This document shows, one piece after another, positions 47,855 through 57,810 of a stretch of DNA of 64,000 bases. The DNA comes from CAJBIL01 sp044359525 (GTDB lineage Bacteria; Pseudomonadota; Gammaproteobacteria; Burkholderiales; Rhodocyclaceae), in NCBI GenBank assembly GCA_044359525.1, contig JBIKLY010000006.1:1-64000 (forward strand). The letters are read 5' to 3'. The notes beneath the pieces are model-generated. The model ran no database searches. It worked only from the letters and a program-made list of their open reading frames with translations, and was not told where the DNA came from. A program made the position numbers and the translations under genes. The stretch's first letter is position 1, and each line of letters begins with the position of its first letter.

Positions 47855-48871
47855 TCAGGGTTTGCGGATGAAGTCGTTGATCTTTACCGAACCATCGGAT
47901 TGCATCACCAGAGCGTAGGATATCCGCTCGAAAGTTCTGAAGACGAACACCAGGCCATAGCGCTCATTGGGAACCTTGACGTTTTCCTTGTTGCCGTTTT
48001 CGTCACGCTGAACGACGACGCGATTGCGCTGGAGGGCCAGAACATGACCGATTTCCAGACCATTCTGGCTACCCAGATTCAGCGAGACGATGGAATATTG
48101 CCCGGCTTCATTGACGCCGCCATATACCGAAATGATGCGTCCATCAACGGCTTGCTCCGGTTTGTGTGGCATGTAGCTGAGCAGTGGTGGTGTTGTCGCC
48201 GGGAGCAGGCGATCGCCTCTACCGATTTCTTCTTTTGCGGTGATGATTTCGAAGATCGCCGGATCGCCAGGCTCAATCTGCCGTGCGGTACCGAGGTAGA
48301 AGGCTTCGTAGCCCAGGGGCTCCTTGGTCTCCGGGTCCGGCAGTACGCGCCCTTTGCGATAGACCTGCCACTCTTCCTTGGACGGATCCGCATTGGCAAC
48401 ATACGCGGTATCGCCGTTACCAAGAAACACCCGGTCCTGCTGGGTGGCAACGATCCGTGCAGCATCGTCAAGGGCGTTGGCTTCAACAATCAGGGGTGCG
48501 GAGAGGAACGGATTGATCGCATTCGGCGGAATGCTTGGTATTGCAGTTGAAATCTGCTCCGAGTAAATCTGTGGCTGCAACTTGGCGTTCTGAACACTCA
48601 GGCGCGGGTTACCGTCTGCATCACGATCAAGAACAATTACATCGCCAGGGAAAATGCGGTGCGGATTTTTGATCTGTTCGCGATTCATGCGCCAGACTTC
48701 GGGCCAGCGCCAGGGCTCCTTGAGAAATTTTCCGGCAATGCCCCACAACGTATCACCCGGCACGACAATGTGCCGCCCCGGTGCATTATCGGCAAGCTGG
48801 AGTGGTGGCTCGGCGGCATTGCAGAGCGTTGCTGCCATGGCCAGTATGAGCGCGGATATAATGCGAATCAT
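47855..48871 (-). CDS. LysM-domain protein, periplasmic or envelope
   Basis: A 338-residue exported protein. A signal peptide of about 19 residues (MIRIISALILAMAATLCNA) is followed by a LysM domain (PGDTLWGIAGKFLKEPWRWP). A long C-terminal region with repeated beta segments follows. The same gene stands upstream of dprA and divergent from def in many betaproteobacteria. A role in the envelope or competence is inference. It diverges from def across 186 bp. Confidence 0.9.
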   Translation of the reverse strand: MIRIISALILAMAATLCNAAEPPLQLADNAPGRHIVVPGDTLWGIAGKFLKEPWRWPEVWRMNREQIKNPHRIFPGDVIVLDRDADGNPRLSVQNAKLQPQIYSEQISTAIPSIPPNAINPFLSAPLIVEANALDDAARIVATQQDRVFLGNGDTAYVANADPSKEEWQVYRKGRVLPDPETKEPLGYEAFYLGTARQIEPGDPAIFEIITAKEEIGRGDRLLPATTPPLLSYMPHKPEQAVDGRIISVYGGVNEAGQYSIVSLNLGSQNGLEIGHVLALQRNRVVVQRDENGNKENVKVPNERYGLVFVFRTFERISYALVMQSDGSVKINDFIRKP

Positions 48872-49057
48872 CGTGTTATCCTCATGCGAGCGGTCGGTTG
48901 CGTTGGCACCGAAGCATCCGGTCCGGGGCGTGTCTGGCGCCCGTTTTCTTCCAGAGTTCCTGCCAGCGTCTTGGCGTAAAATACGCTATTGTTGTCATGA
49001 TACTTCAAGACATTGCATTAGATTCTGCACGTAATTACTTCTTCGATCAAGCTTTTT

Positions 49058-49561
49058 ATGCCGCTACTACCAATACTCCGCTTTCCTGATCCGCGACTGA
49101 AAAAAATCGCTGCGCCAGTTGAAAAAATTGACGACGGCATTCGCCGTCTGGCGCGGGACATGGCCGAGACAATGTACGAGGCGCCGGGTATCGGCCTGGC
49201 GGCCACGCAGGTCGACGTGCACAAACGCGTTATCGTCATTGATGCTTCCGAAAGCAAGGACCAGTTGCTTGTCCTGATCAATCCGGAGCTTGTCGAGTGC
49301 GACGGTGCGCAGGTCTGCGAGGAAGGCTGTCTTTCGGTCCCGGGCATCTACGACAAGGTTGAGCGTGCCGGGCATGTTGTTGTCCGTTACCTCGATCTTG
49401 CCGGGCAGCCGCAGACGGTGTCAGCCGAAGGTTTGCTGGCGGTATGTCTGCAGCACGAGATGGATCATCTGCAGGGAAAGGTGTTTGTCGAGCATCTTTC
49501 GTTGCTGAAACAGACACGGATCAAGGCGAAGCTCGCCAAGCAGGCGCGGATTACTGCATGA
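49058..49561 (+). CDS. def: Peptide deformylase
   Basis: Metallo-enzyme that removes the formyl group from nascent proteins; 167 residues. All three motifs are present: [17 protein letters not shown] and the metal site [10 protein letters not shown]. Its stop overlaps the fmt start (ATGA), the classic def-fmt pair. Confidence 0.98.
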   Translation: MPLLPILRFPDPRLKKIAAPVEKIDDGIRRLARDMAETMYEAPGIGLAATQVDVHKRVIVIDASESKDQLLVLINPELVECDGAQVCEEGCLSVPGIYDKVERAGHVVVRYLDLAGQPQTVSAEGLLAVCLQHEMDHLQGKVFVEHLSLLKQTRIKAKLAKQARITA

Positions 49562-50484
49562 GGCTGATTTTTGCCGGAACGCCCGAATTTGCGGCGCTGG
49601 CGCTGGCTGCCATCATTGATGCCGGGCATGAAGTTGCCTTGGTGCTGACGCAGCCTGATCGTCCAGCGGGGAGGGGGATGGCCATGCACGCTTCTCCGGT
49701 CAAGGCGCGGGCATTGGCTGCCGGTATTGAGGTTTTTCAGCCCCCGACACTCAAGGATGCGGCAGCGCAGGCGCGGATTCGCGCGGTTGAGGCCGACATC
49801 ATGGTCGTTGCCGCGTACGGACTGATTTTGCCGCAAGCCGTACTGGATATGCCGCGACTGGGTTGTCTGAATATTCACGCTTCGCTGCTGCCGCGCTGGC
49901 GTGGTGCGGCGCCGATCCAGCGGGCGATTCTTGCCGGTGATAGCGAAACCGGTGTGTGCATCATGCAGATGGAAGCGGGACTGGATACCGGCCCGGTTCT
50001 GTTATCGGCCGCTTTGCCGATTCTCGATGAGGACACGTCGGCAAGCTTGCACGATAAGCTGGCATCGCTTGGTGCGCAGTTGATTGTTGATGCGCTGGCC
50101 CGCCTGCCTTTGCCTGCCTGTCCGCAGCCAGAGGCCGGGCTCACTTACGCGGCGAAGCTTGCAAAGCCGGAAGCCGTGCTCGACTGGCGTCAGCCGGCGA
50201 TGGTCCTCGCCAGGCGAATCCGGGCTTTCGATCCGTTCCCGGGGGCTGTTTCCCGCCTTGGCGACGACGCGCTCAAGATCTGGCATGCCGAGGTGATGAC
50301 GGAGAGTGGCGAGGCCGGTGTTGTTTTGTCGGTTGACAAGGGCGGCATTGTGGTCGCCTGTGGCACCGGTGCCTTGCGTCTGAGCGAATTGCAAAAGGCC
50401 GGTGGCAAGCGTTTGCCGGCAAAACAGTTTCTTGCCGGATCTGCCGTGCTTCCGGGCAGCCGCTTTGCGCTGCCTGACGCTTGA
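49558..50484 (+). CDS. fmt: Methionyl-tRNA formyltransferase
   Basis: Formylates initiator Met-tRNA; 308 residues from the ATG at 49558. The formyl-THF site [17 protein letters not shown] and [17 protein letters not shown] are intact, and the C-terminal OB-like domain is complete. The frame opens at 49444, but that part lies inside def. Confidence 0.98.
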   Translation: MRLIFAGTPEFAALALAAIIDAGHEVALVLTQPDRPAGRGMAMHASPVKARALAAGIEVFQPPTLKDAAAQARIRAVEADIMVVAAYGLILPQAVLDMPRLGCLNIHASLLPRWRGAAPIQRAILAGDSETGVCIMQMEAGLDTGPVLLSAALPILDEDTSASLHDKLASLGAQLIVDALARLPLPACPQPEAGLTYAAKLAKPEAVLDWRQPAMVLARRIRAFDPFPGAVSRLGDDALKIWHAEVMTESGEAGVVLSVDKGGIVVACGTGALRLSELQKAGGKRLPAKQFLAGSAVLPGSRFALPDA

Positions 50485-50516
50485 TTGTCAGGAGCATTCT
50501 TGCCGCCGGCGCGGCC

Positions 50517-50532
50517 GGTTCCACGTGAAACA
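50517..50532. promoter_or_regulatory. parS: parS-like site 3 (fmt-S1/P1 gap)
   Basis: GGTTCCACGTGAAACA matches 14 of 16 consensus positions, with the core CCACGTGAAAC intact. It sits in the 53-bp gap between convergent genes, about 27 kb from oriC. It is weaker than sites 1 and 2. Confidence 0.75.
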
Positions 50533-50537
50533 AGCCA

Positions 50538-51464
50538 CTATGGTTTGCCAAACAGGTTTTGCAGTAATGCGGCGAGCCGGTATCCGGCCTCGGCAATCCG
50601 TTTCCGGGAAATGCTAAGCGCTTTTTGATGAAAATCGGCGCTTAAGGTCGGCACTTCGTCGTCACCGAGCGGATAGGCGTCGCGCCGCGCGATTTGCCAG
50701 CTTTCATCAATCCAGCTTTGTGCTCCGCCGCTTGCTGGCGGTGGTGGGTAATCCGCCATGATACGGTTGGCGGCACGCTCCAGGTAGCGGCCACGCAGCC
50801 AGGGTGGTCCGGGCAGATCGTCCCAATAGGCGTGGAGTTTCATTGACGACAGGCGCGGGTGGAAGGGGTGCGCGATGATCTGGCGGTTGCCGCCTTCGTC
50901 ACTCTCCCCTTTTTCGTTGTAGCGGCTGACGGTGTGGAGTGGCTGATGCGCGTCGGCAACGAGGTGAATCAACCAGGGTAGCGCATAGGCACGTTGCTGA
51001 TCGCTGGTTTTGTGGTTACCGATGGTATCGGCCAGCCGATCGAGTTGCCGGTCGAGTTCGCCATCTGTTTCGTGTCGTTTGGGAACGTTGCCGATCGGCC
51101 GGTCGATGTAATGCCAGTGGCGGTGTCGTGCCATCTCCGGAAATCCGGGCAGTGGCGCGGTGGGGGGTTCTTTGCCCGCATCGTAAAAGCGTTTGTCGCT
51201 CCTGATCTCGTCCGGCCAGGTTGAGGCTTCGAGAAAGGCGGCAAGTTCAGGTTTTACGTTTTTGGCACGGGTAAGCCAGCGTGCGTGGTCCGGGTGTAGC
51301 GTCAGCACGTGACTGATCCGGCTGCGCGTGCTTTCGTCAAGTTGCTGCCAAGCGATCAGCGCGCTGAGGCGATGTCCGGCAGCATTCCACGCCTCGGCGG
51401 GTAGTGGTGCCAATAGTGCGGTAAGTAAGGCAAATACGCCGATCGGTCGCCGGTAGCCGGGCAT
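50538..51464 (-). CDS. S1/P1-type zinc-dependent nuclease, exported
   Basis: 308-residue relative of fungal P1 nuclease. A signal peptide ends at AEA before Trp26, the N-terminal metal ligand of the family (WNAAGHR; His31). Further Zn ligands are in STWPDEI, HWHYID, HLVADAHQPLH and DEGGNR. It should cut single-stranded DNA/RNA or 3'-phosphates outside the cytoplasm. The start codon shares one base with the stop of the upstream metal transporter (TGATG). Confidence 0.92.
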   Translation of the reverse strand: MPGYRRPIGVFALLTALLAPLPAEAWNAAGHRLSALIAWQQLDESTRSRISHVLTLHPDHARWLTRAKNVKPELAAFLEASTWPDEIRSDKRFYDAGKEPPTAPLPGFPEMARHRHWHYIDRPIGNVPKRHETDGELDRQLDRLADTIGNHKTSDQQRAYALPWLIHLVADAHQPLHTVSRYNEKGESDEGGNRQIIAHPFHPRLSSMKLHAYWDDLPGPPWLRGRYLERAANRIMADYPPPPASGGAQSWIDESWQIARRDAYPLGDDEVPTLSADFHQKALSISRKRIAEAGYRLAALLQNLFGKP

Positions 51465-52411
51465 CAGCAGCGATCGAGCCGGATGTCGTCATGCGAGGCC
51501 GGGTCTTCAATGGGTTCAAGATGCGTAAGCACCGTGGCGTGCGGCAGCGCCGTGCGGATATCCGCTTCCAGCTTTTCGAGCAAATCGTGCCCGCGCTGTA
51601 CCGACCACGCCCCGGGCACCAGCACATGTACTTCGACGAAGCTGCGCGCCCCGGCCTGTCGTGTGCGAAGCGCGTGGTAATCAATGCCTTGCGGGCGGTA
51701 GGTGTCGAGCACGTCAACGACGCCTTGATGTTGTTCTGGTGGCAGCGCGACATCCATCAGCCCGTCAGCCGAGCGTCGCAGAAGCCGCCAGCCGGTCCAT
51801 ACGATATTGGCGGCAACCAGCAGTGCAAGTGCCGGATCGAGCCATAGCCACCCACTCAGGCCAACCAGGCCAACGCCGACAATTACCCCGGCCGAGGTCC
51901 AGACATCGGTCATCAGGTGGTGTGCGTCAGCCTCGAGCGTAATCGAACGATGTTGCTGACCGGCTTTGAGCAGGATGCGTGCGGTAACAAAATTGATGAT
52001 CGAGGCCACCACCGAAACGATCAGGCCGATGCCTAGCTGCTCAACCGCTTGGGGATGCAACAGGCGCTCAACTGCGGCAACGCCAATCGCGATCGCCGCA
52101 AGCAGAATCAGCAGCCCTTCGAAGCCGCTGGAAAAATATTCTGCCTTGCCGTGTCCATACGCGTGGCTTTCGTCCTCCGGCTGTGCGGCGACGGTTAACA
52201 TGGCCAGGGCCATCATTGCGCCGGCCAGATTGACCAAAGACTCCAGTGCATCCGAGAGCAGGCCGACCGAACCGGTTAGCCACCAGGCAAGCGTTTTCAG
52301 CGCGATGGTAGCGAGTGCTGCACCGATCGACAGCCATGCGTAGGGTTTGAGCGATGCAGGAACCATGTGCGTATTATCGCTGTCCGGAGCCAATCCTGCC
52401 ATCATCGTCAT
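51464..52411 (-). CDS. Cation diffusion facilitator metal transporter
   Basis: CDF-family exporter, 315 residues, six membrane segments and a cytoplasmic C-terminal domain. [10 protein letters not shown] and [12 protein letters not shown] are hallmark motifs; the latter gives the His and Asp of site A. The other two site-A positions (Asp/Asp in FieF) read ALESLVN, that is Glu and Asn, which suggests altered metal choice. The ATG at 52411 or an internal ATG (52366) may be the start. Translationally coupled to the Zn-dependent S1/P1 nuclease. Confidence 0.9.
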   Translation of the reverse strand: MTMMAGLAPDSDNTHMVPASLKPYAWLSIGAALATIALKTLAWWLTGSVGLLSDALESLVNLAGAMMALAMLTVAAQPEDESHAYGHGKAEYFSSGFEGLLILLAAIAIGVAAVERLLHPQAVEQLGIGLIVSVVASIINFVTARILLKAGQQHRSITLEADAHHLMTDVWTSAGVIVGVGLVGLSGWLWLDPALALLVAANIVWTGWRLLRRSADGLMDVALPPEQHQGVVDVLDTYRPQGIDYHALRTRQAGARSFVEVHVLVPGAWSVQRGHDLLEKLEADIRTALPHATVLTHLEPIEDPASHDDIRLDRC

Positions 52412-52445
52412 GCTAAACTCATCGCATCAACAACAATAGTGAAGC

Positions 52446-53810
52446 TTGGCCTTGTCTTCCCACCCTCTTTCTTCCTCGCCCCCGTCACGCTTTTCCCGCG
52501 TGCGCAAAGTTTCGGTGAGCGACGCTGCCGAGCCCTTGCGACAGTCAGCGCCTTTGCCTGTTGATTCGCTCGGCTGGAGTCTTTTGCTTGCCGCACGCGC
52601 CATAGCGGCGGTACGCGACGGGAAAAGTCTCACCGAAGCCTTGCTGGCGCTGCACAAAGAGCCAACTGCGGCCCGCGCGGCGGCGCAAGACGTGGCGTAT
52701 GGCGTGCTGCGTCGCTACGGGTGGGGTGACTTCGTTCTTGGCCGTTTGCTGGAAAAGCCGCTGACCCATCCGGAGACGCACGCCTTGTTGCTGGCGGCTC
52801 TCTATCGCCTCGAAACCCGCCCCGAAGCGACACATACCGTGGTTGATCAGGCCGTTGTCGCCGCCGGTGAGTTGGCTGGGGGTGTCTTCAAAGGGCTGGT
52901 CAATGGCGTGCTGCGTAATTTTTTGCGGCAGCGCGAGGCCTTGCTTGCCGCGGCGGTAGCGGATGATCAGGCGTCGCAGCAGCATCCCGCATGGTGGCTG
53001 GCCAGATTGCGCCGTGCCTATCCGCAGGATTGGCAGCGTATTGTGGCGGCCGGTAACAGTCAGCCGCCAATGAGCTTGCGCGTCAACCAGCGACGGCTTT
53101 CATCTGCCGAATATCTGGTCCGTCTTGAGCTTGCCGGGCACACGGCTCGACTGCTAGGCAAGCGTGGTGTGCAGTTGCAAAAGCCACTTTCGGTTGAGGC
53201 GCTGCCCGGTTTTTTTGACGGGCTGGTTTCGGTCCAGGATGCAGGGGCCCAACGGGCCGCTGAATTGCTCGATCCGTCACCGGGTGCCTATGTGCTTGAC
53301 GCGTGTGCCGCGCCGGGCGGTAAAACGGCCCACCTGCTTGAGCAGGCTGATCTCGATTTGCTGGCACTGGATGTCGATGCGGTTCGCGCGCGTCGCATCG
53401 AAGAAAATCTGCAGCGACTGGGGCTGACAGCCACAATACGCGTGGCCGATTGCAGTGCGGTCGGGCAATGGTGGGATGGTCGTTTGTTCGATGCTATTCT
53501 GGCTGATGTGCCCTGCTCTGCTTCCGGCGTTGTACGGCGTCATCCGGACATCAAGTGGCTGCGGCGCGAGGGCGATATCCGGCGTTTCGCACAGACACAA
53601 ACCGTAATTCTTGACGCTCTGTGGCCTCTGCTCAAGCCCGGTGGAAAGCTGCTCTACGCAACCTGCTCGGTGTTTCCCGAGGAGAATGGTGCGCAAATCG
53701 ACGCTTTCCTTGTTCGCCAGGCGAATGCCGAGTGCTTGCGGACGGAGCAACTATTGCCACTCGAAGAACACGATGGTTTTTACTATGCGCTGTTGCGGAA
53801 AGCTGCTTAG
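52446..53810 (+). CDS. rsmB: 16S rRNA m5C967 methyltransferase RsmB
   Basis: 454-residue enzyme with an N-terminal NusB-like RNA-binding domain and a C-terminal SAM domain. LDACAAPGGKTAHLLEQ binds SAM, and DVPCSASGVVRRHPDIKWLR holds the catalytic Cys. The start is a TTG at 52446 with no strong ribosome site; a GTG start downstream is possible. It heads the rsmB-DUF4390-ntrY-ntrX block. Confidence 0.95.
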   Translation: MALSSHPLSSSPPSRFSRVRKVSVSDAAEPLRQSAPLPVDSLGWSLLLAARAIAAVRDGKSLTEALLALHKEPTAARAAAQDVAYGVLRRYGWGDFVLGRLLEKPLTHPETHALLLAALYRLETRPEATHTVVDQAVVAAGELAGGVFKGLVNGVLRNFLRQREALLAAAVADDQASQQHPAWWLARLRRAYPQDWQRIVAAGNSQPPMSLRVNQRRLSSAEYLVRLELAGHTARLLGKRGVQLQKPLSVEALPGFFDGLVSVQDAGAQRAAELLDPSPGAYVLDACAAPGGKTAHLLEQADLDLLALDVDAVRARRIEENLQRLGLTATIRVADCSAVGQWWDGRLFDAILADVPCSASGVVRRHPDIKWLRREGDIRRFAQTQTVILDALWPLLKPGGKLLYATCSVFPEENGAQIDAFLVRQANAECLRTEQLLPLEEHDGFYYALLRKAA

Positions 53811-54378
53811 ATCCCTGTTTTGCGGCGTCGTGATGCTGCTGGCTTCGCTGCCGGTCCTGGCGGGAGAGGTGGAAATTCGCAACCCGCAGCTGGTCATTGA
53901 CGACGATACCTATCTTCTCACCGCCGATTTTGGCCTTGATTTCAACGCGCGTCTGGAAGAAGCCGTTACCAAAGGCGTCATACTTTATTTTCTTACCGAA
54001 TTCGAGCTCACTCGACCGCGCTGGTATTGGCTTGACGAAAAAGTCGTCAGCCGCAGTCAAACCTTCCGTCTTTCCTACCACGCGTTGACACGTCAGTACC
54101 GCCTGTCGACCGGCGCCCTGCATCAGAGTTTTGAGACGCTTGATGAAACCTTGCGCATGCTTTCGCGCCTGCGCAACTGGAGCGTGCTTGAAAAAACTTC
54201 GGTCAAGGCAAATGAAACCTACCTGGCTGGTCTGCGTATGCGCCTCGATTTGACACAGATGCCGAAGACTTTCCAGGTAACGGCAATTGCCAACCGGGAC
54301 TGGAATCTCGCTTCTGACTGGGTTCGCTGGAGCTTCGTGCCGGAAGACGGCAAAACAACGGCAGTCGAGAGCAAATGA
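53785..54378 (+). CDS. DUF4390 envelope protein
   Basis: 197-residue exported protein with a hydrophobic N-terminal segment (LLRSLFCGVVMLLASLPVLA). Repeated beta-rich blocks follow (DTYLLTADFGLDFNARLEEA; RWYWLDEKVVSRSQTFRLSY). The start at 53785 overlaps the end of rsmB by 26 nt. In betaproteobacteria this family stands just before ntrY. Function unknown. Confidence 0.88.
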   Translation: MRCCGKLLRSLFCGVVMLLASLPVLAGEVEIRNPQLVIDDDTYLLTADFGLDFNARLEEAVTKGVILYFLTEFELTRPRWYWLDEKVVSRSQTFRLSYHALTRQYRLSTGALHQSFETLDETLRMLSRLRNWSVLEKTSVKANETYLAGLRMRLDLTQMPKTFQVTAIANRDWNLASDWVRWSFVPEDGKTTAVESK

Positions 54379-56516
54379 AGTACCTTGTTATTGCCGCTGC
54401 GTCTTTTGGTGGCATTCTGCTTTTTCTGCTGGCTTCGGCGAGCGCCAATACCGCGCTGTTTGCCCGTCACTATCCCTGGTTGCTGGGCCTGAATGCGGTG
54501 GTTGCACTATCGCTGCTTGGCCTTGTTGCCTGGCAGGTTCGGGCGCTCTGGCGTGATCACCGGGCCAAGGTCTTTGGTTCCCGTCTCAAGCTCCGGCTGA
54601 TGTTGATGTTCGGGCTGATGGCGGTGCTTCCCGGCGTGCTCGTTTATGCTGTCTCGGTGCAGTTTGTTACCAAAAGTATCGAAACCTGGTTTGATGTACG
54701 CGTTGAGAAAGCGCTGGAGTCCGGCCTCAATCTCGGGCGTAGCGCACTCGATTATCTGCTCGCCGATTTGTCTGACAAGGGGCATGGCATGGCCCTTGAA
54801 CTTGGCGACCGCCCCGACTCGCAACGTCGTGTCACGCTCAATCGCCTGCGTGAGCAAAGCGGCGTGCAGGCCGCCGCTCTGTTTACCAATGATGGCCAGT
54901 TGATGGCCAGCTCAACCGGGGAACTCGCCTCCCTGTTACCGCCTCTTCCCTCCCCGGCCCAGTTGCGCCAGGCGCGCAGCGGGCGTGGCTACAGTGTGAT
55001 CGAGGGCGAGGCCGGCAAGGAATTGCTGTTGCGTGTGTTGATTCCAGTCAGCCCGCTGGGTTTGGCCAGCGAGCCGCGCATTCTCCAACTGACCCAGCCT
55101 GTTCCGGCCAATCTGACGCAGAATGCCGAGAGCGTCGAAGCGGTTTATCGCGACTATCAGGAGCTTTCACTTGGTCGTGAAGGCCTCACCCGCATTTATG
55201 CCATGACCTTGACCCTGACCGTGCTGCTGGCCCTGTTCACTGCGTTTGCCCTGGCTTTCGTGCTGGCACGCCGTCTGTCGGCACCACTTTCCATTCTCGC
55301 CGAAGGAACACAAGCGGTCGCTGCCGGCGATTTCACGCCACGGCAGGCGATCTACAGTCGTGATGAACTCGGTGTGTTGACGCAGTCTTTTAGCCAGATG
55401 ACACGCCAGCTTGATGACGCCCGGCGCGAAACCGAGCGTCATCGTGCCGAAGTCGAATCGGCGCGCGCTTACCTCGAGTCGATCCTTGCCAACCTGTCAG
55501 CCGGCGTGCTCGTCTTTGATCGTCGTTTTGTCCTGCGCACGGCCAATGAAGGTGCGCTTAATATACTCAACGATGATTTCAGAAGCCTGCTTGACGAAGC
55601 CGTTGAAGCCTGGTCACGCCAGCAGGTACTCGGCCGGGTGATCAGGGACGCGTTTGCCGAGCATGCTGGCAAAGAGTGGCAGACGCAGATTGAGCTTGAC
55701 CGCCCGGGCGGCTTGCCGCAAATACTACTGTTGCGCGGTACGCAATTGCCCGAGGGCTCAAGCGGCGGTTACGTCGTTGTGTTTGATGACGTAACCCGGC
55801 TGATTGCCGCCCAGCGCAGTGCGGCCTGGGGCGAAGTTGCACGGCGTCTGGCGCATGAGATCAAAAATCCGCTAACCCCGATCCAGCTTTCTGCCGAGCG
55901 TTTGCAGATGAAGTTATCCGGCAAACTGACTGGACCCGATAGCGAGATGCTTGACCGTTCGACCCAGACCATCATCAATCAGGTGCAGGCGATGAAGCGC
56001 ATGGTCGATGATTTTAGCGATTACGCCCGCATGCCGTTGCCTGAGCTGGCAGTTCTGGATCTGAATGCGCTGGTTGGCGAGGTGCTGGGCCTATATGAAA
56101 CTTCGCGTGCCACCATAGATGTCAGCCTGAGCCCTGGCCTGACGCCGATATGGGGCGACGTGACACAGCTGCGACAGATAATCCACAACCTCCTGCGTAA
56201 CGCTGAAGATGCCCAGGAAAATGTCGACGTACCGCAAATAGGAATCGTCACTCAATCGGCGAATGGTTTTGCCGAGCTCAAGGTCAGCGATGCCGGGCCG
56301 GGTTTCCCCCCGGAGATCATGGCCCGTGTTTTCGAGCCTTATGTAACCACAAAAGTCCGTGGCACCGGACTCGGGCTGGCCATCGTCAAGAAAATTGTCG
56401 ATGAACATCACGGCTGCATCAATATCGCCAATCGTCAACCTGCCGGTGCTGAAGTCAGCATCTGGCTGCCATTGGCGCCCTTATCAACTTCAACCGACAT
56501 TCCTACCGAGACCTGA
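54375..56516 (+). CDS. ntrY: Sensor histidine kinase NtrY-like
   Basis: 713-residue membrane kinase. The N-terminal membrane segments (about 1-90 and 275-305) flank a periplasmic region. HAMP, PAS-like and HisKA domains follow, and the H-box is AHEIKNPLTPIQLSAERLQM. The ATP-binding domain has the N/G boxes (DAGPGF; GTGLGLAIVKK). It starts inside the DUF4390 stop (ATGA). The response regulator partner is 2 nt downstream. NtrYX pairs act in nitrogen, redox or envelope responses; the signal here is unknown. Confidence 0.93.
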   Translation: MKYLVIAAASFGGILLFLLASASANTALFARHYPWLLGLNAVVALSLLGLVAWQVRALWRDHRAKVFGSRLKLRLMLMFGLMAVLPGVLVYAVSVQFVTKSIETWFDVRVEKALESGLNLGRSALDYLLADLSDKGHGMALELGDRPDSQRRVTLNRLREQSGVQAAALFTNDGQLMASSTGELASLLPPLPSPAQLRQARSGRGYSVIEGEAGKELLLRVLIPVSPLGLASEPRILQLTQPVPANLTQNAESVEAVYRDYQELSLGREGLTRIYAMTLTLTVLLALFTAFALAFVLARRLSAPLSILAEGTQAVAAGDFTPRQAIYSRDELGVLTQSFSQMTRQLDDARRETERHRAEVESARAYLESILANLSAGVLVFDRRFVLRTANEGALNILNDDFRSLLDEAVEAWSRQQVLGRVIRDAFAEHAGKEWQTQIELDRPGGLPQILLLRGTQLPEGSSGGYVVVFDDVTRLIAAQRSAAWGEVARRLAHEIKNPLTPIQLSAERLQMKLSGKLTGPDSEMLDRSTQTIINQVQAMKRMVDDFSDYARMPLPELAVLDLNALVGEVLGLYETSRATIDVSLSPGLTPIWGDVTQLRQIIHNLLRNAEDAQENVDVPQIGIVTQSANGFAELKVSDAGPGFPPEIMARVFEPYVTTKVRGTGLGLAIVKKIVDEHHGCINIANRQPAGAEVSIWLPLAPLSTSTDIPTET

Positions 56517-56518
56517 CC

Positions 56519-57778
56519 ATGGCACATATTCTGGTCGTCGATGACGAAATGGGCATCCGCGAGTTGCTATCCGAGATTCTTGCTGACGAAGGGCATACCG
56601 TCTGGCTGGCCGAGCATGCCGCTGCAGCGCGCAAAATTCGCAGCGATAAACGCCCGGATCTCGTGCTCCTCGATATCTGGATGCCTGATACCGATGGCAT
56701 ATCCTTGCTTAAGGAGTGGTCAGCCAGCGGGCTGCTGACTATGCCGGTGGTCATGATGTCAGGCCATGGCACGATTGATACGGCAGTCGAAGCGACGCGT
56801 ATTGGGGCGATCGATTTCCTCGAAAAACCGATCGCCCTGCAGAAGCTGCTGGCGACGGTGAAAAAGGCGCTCAAGCACGAGACCGTGCCACACAAGCCGC
56901 CCCTTACGCTCGATGCCTTTGCCCGTTCGCCGCTCCTGAAAGATCTCAAGAAGCGTCTTGAACAAGCTGCCGCGAAGAATCCGGTGCTATTACTCAAGAG
57001 CGCTTCCGGCAGCATGGCCGAAATTTGTGCGCGCACCTTGCAGGCGCCGCAAACACCGTGGCTTGACCTCTCGGCCTCAAGCGCTCCTTTGACGCAGGAG
57101 ATGTTGCAAAAGGCCGGCGGAGGCATTTTGTTTATTTCGGATCTGATGCTGCTTGGCAAGCTGCAGCAGATGAACCTGGTTTTTGCACTGGAGCGACTGG
57201 AAAAAAACAATCTGCAGCTGGTCGCGGCTTCTACGCGCTCGCTCTCAGCACTCACCGAAGCGGGCTGGGATGCGACGCTGGTCGCTCGTCTTGGTGAAGT
57301 ATGGGTGGCCCTGCCGCAACTCGCCGGCCATCCTGATGACGTCCCGGAAATTGCCTCGCTGGTGCTTGGCCATCTTGCTGAACGTGGTGATGTGCCCTTG
57401 CGACACTTTTCCAGCGGTGCGCTCAACGCGCTGCGCATGCATCGCTGGCAGGGCGAATGGGTTGAGCTGCTGGCGACAGTAAAGAATCTCGCTTTGTCAG
57501 CGCTCGAAGAAGAAATTTCGGCTGAAGATGTGGCCAATGTATTGCAGCGCGATGTCAGTGAAGCGCCGGCGCAGCCGTTGGCGCTACCGATGTTCGACCA
57601 GCCTTTGCGCGACGCGCGCGAAGCGTTCGAGCGCCTCTATTTTGAGCACCATCTGAAAAGCGAGCGCGGCAACATGACGCGCGTTGCGGAAAAAACCGGG
57701 TTGGAGCGCACCCATCTATACCGTAAGCTAAAACAATTGGGCTTGAATCTGGGACGGCGCAGCGAAGAGCGCGAATAA
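56519..57778 (+). CDS. ntrX: NtrX-type response regulator with degenerate AAA+ domain
   Basis: 419 residues. The receiver is normal (Asp8/Asp9, phospho-acceptor Asp52, Lys103). The central sigma-54-activator-like region has no Walker A: SASGSMAE (161-168) replaces GxTGxGKE. Walker B is ILFISDL instead of LFLDE, and no GAFTGA loop is visible. The Fis-type helix-turn-helix at the C-terminus (MTRVAEKTGLERTHLYRKLK) is intact. It therefore likely regulates transcription without ATP hydrolysis or sigma-54 remodelling. Paired with ntrY. Confidence 0.92.
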   Translation: MAHILVVDDEMGIRELLSEILADEGHTVWLAEHAAAARKIRSDKRPDLVLLDIWMPDTDGISLLKEWSASGLLTMPVVMMSGHGTIDTAVEATRIGAIDFLEKPIALQKLLATVKKALKHETVPHKPPLTLDAFARSPLLKDLKKRLEQAAAKNPVLLLKSASGSMAEICARTLQAPQTPWLDLSASSAPLTQEMLQKAGGGILFISDLMLLGKLQQMNLVFALERLEKNNLQLVAASTRSLSALTEAGWDATLVARLGEVWVALPQLAGHPDDVPEIASLVLGHLAERGDVPLRHFSSGALNALRMHRWQGEWVELLATVKNLALSALEEEISAEDVANVLQRDVSEAPAQPLALPMFDQPLRDAREAFERLYFEHHLKSERGNMTRVAEKTGLERTHLYRKLKQLGLNLGRRSEERE

Positions 57779-57810
57779 GCGATCCGACAAGGCCCAATCA
57801 GGAGAATTAA

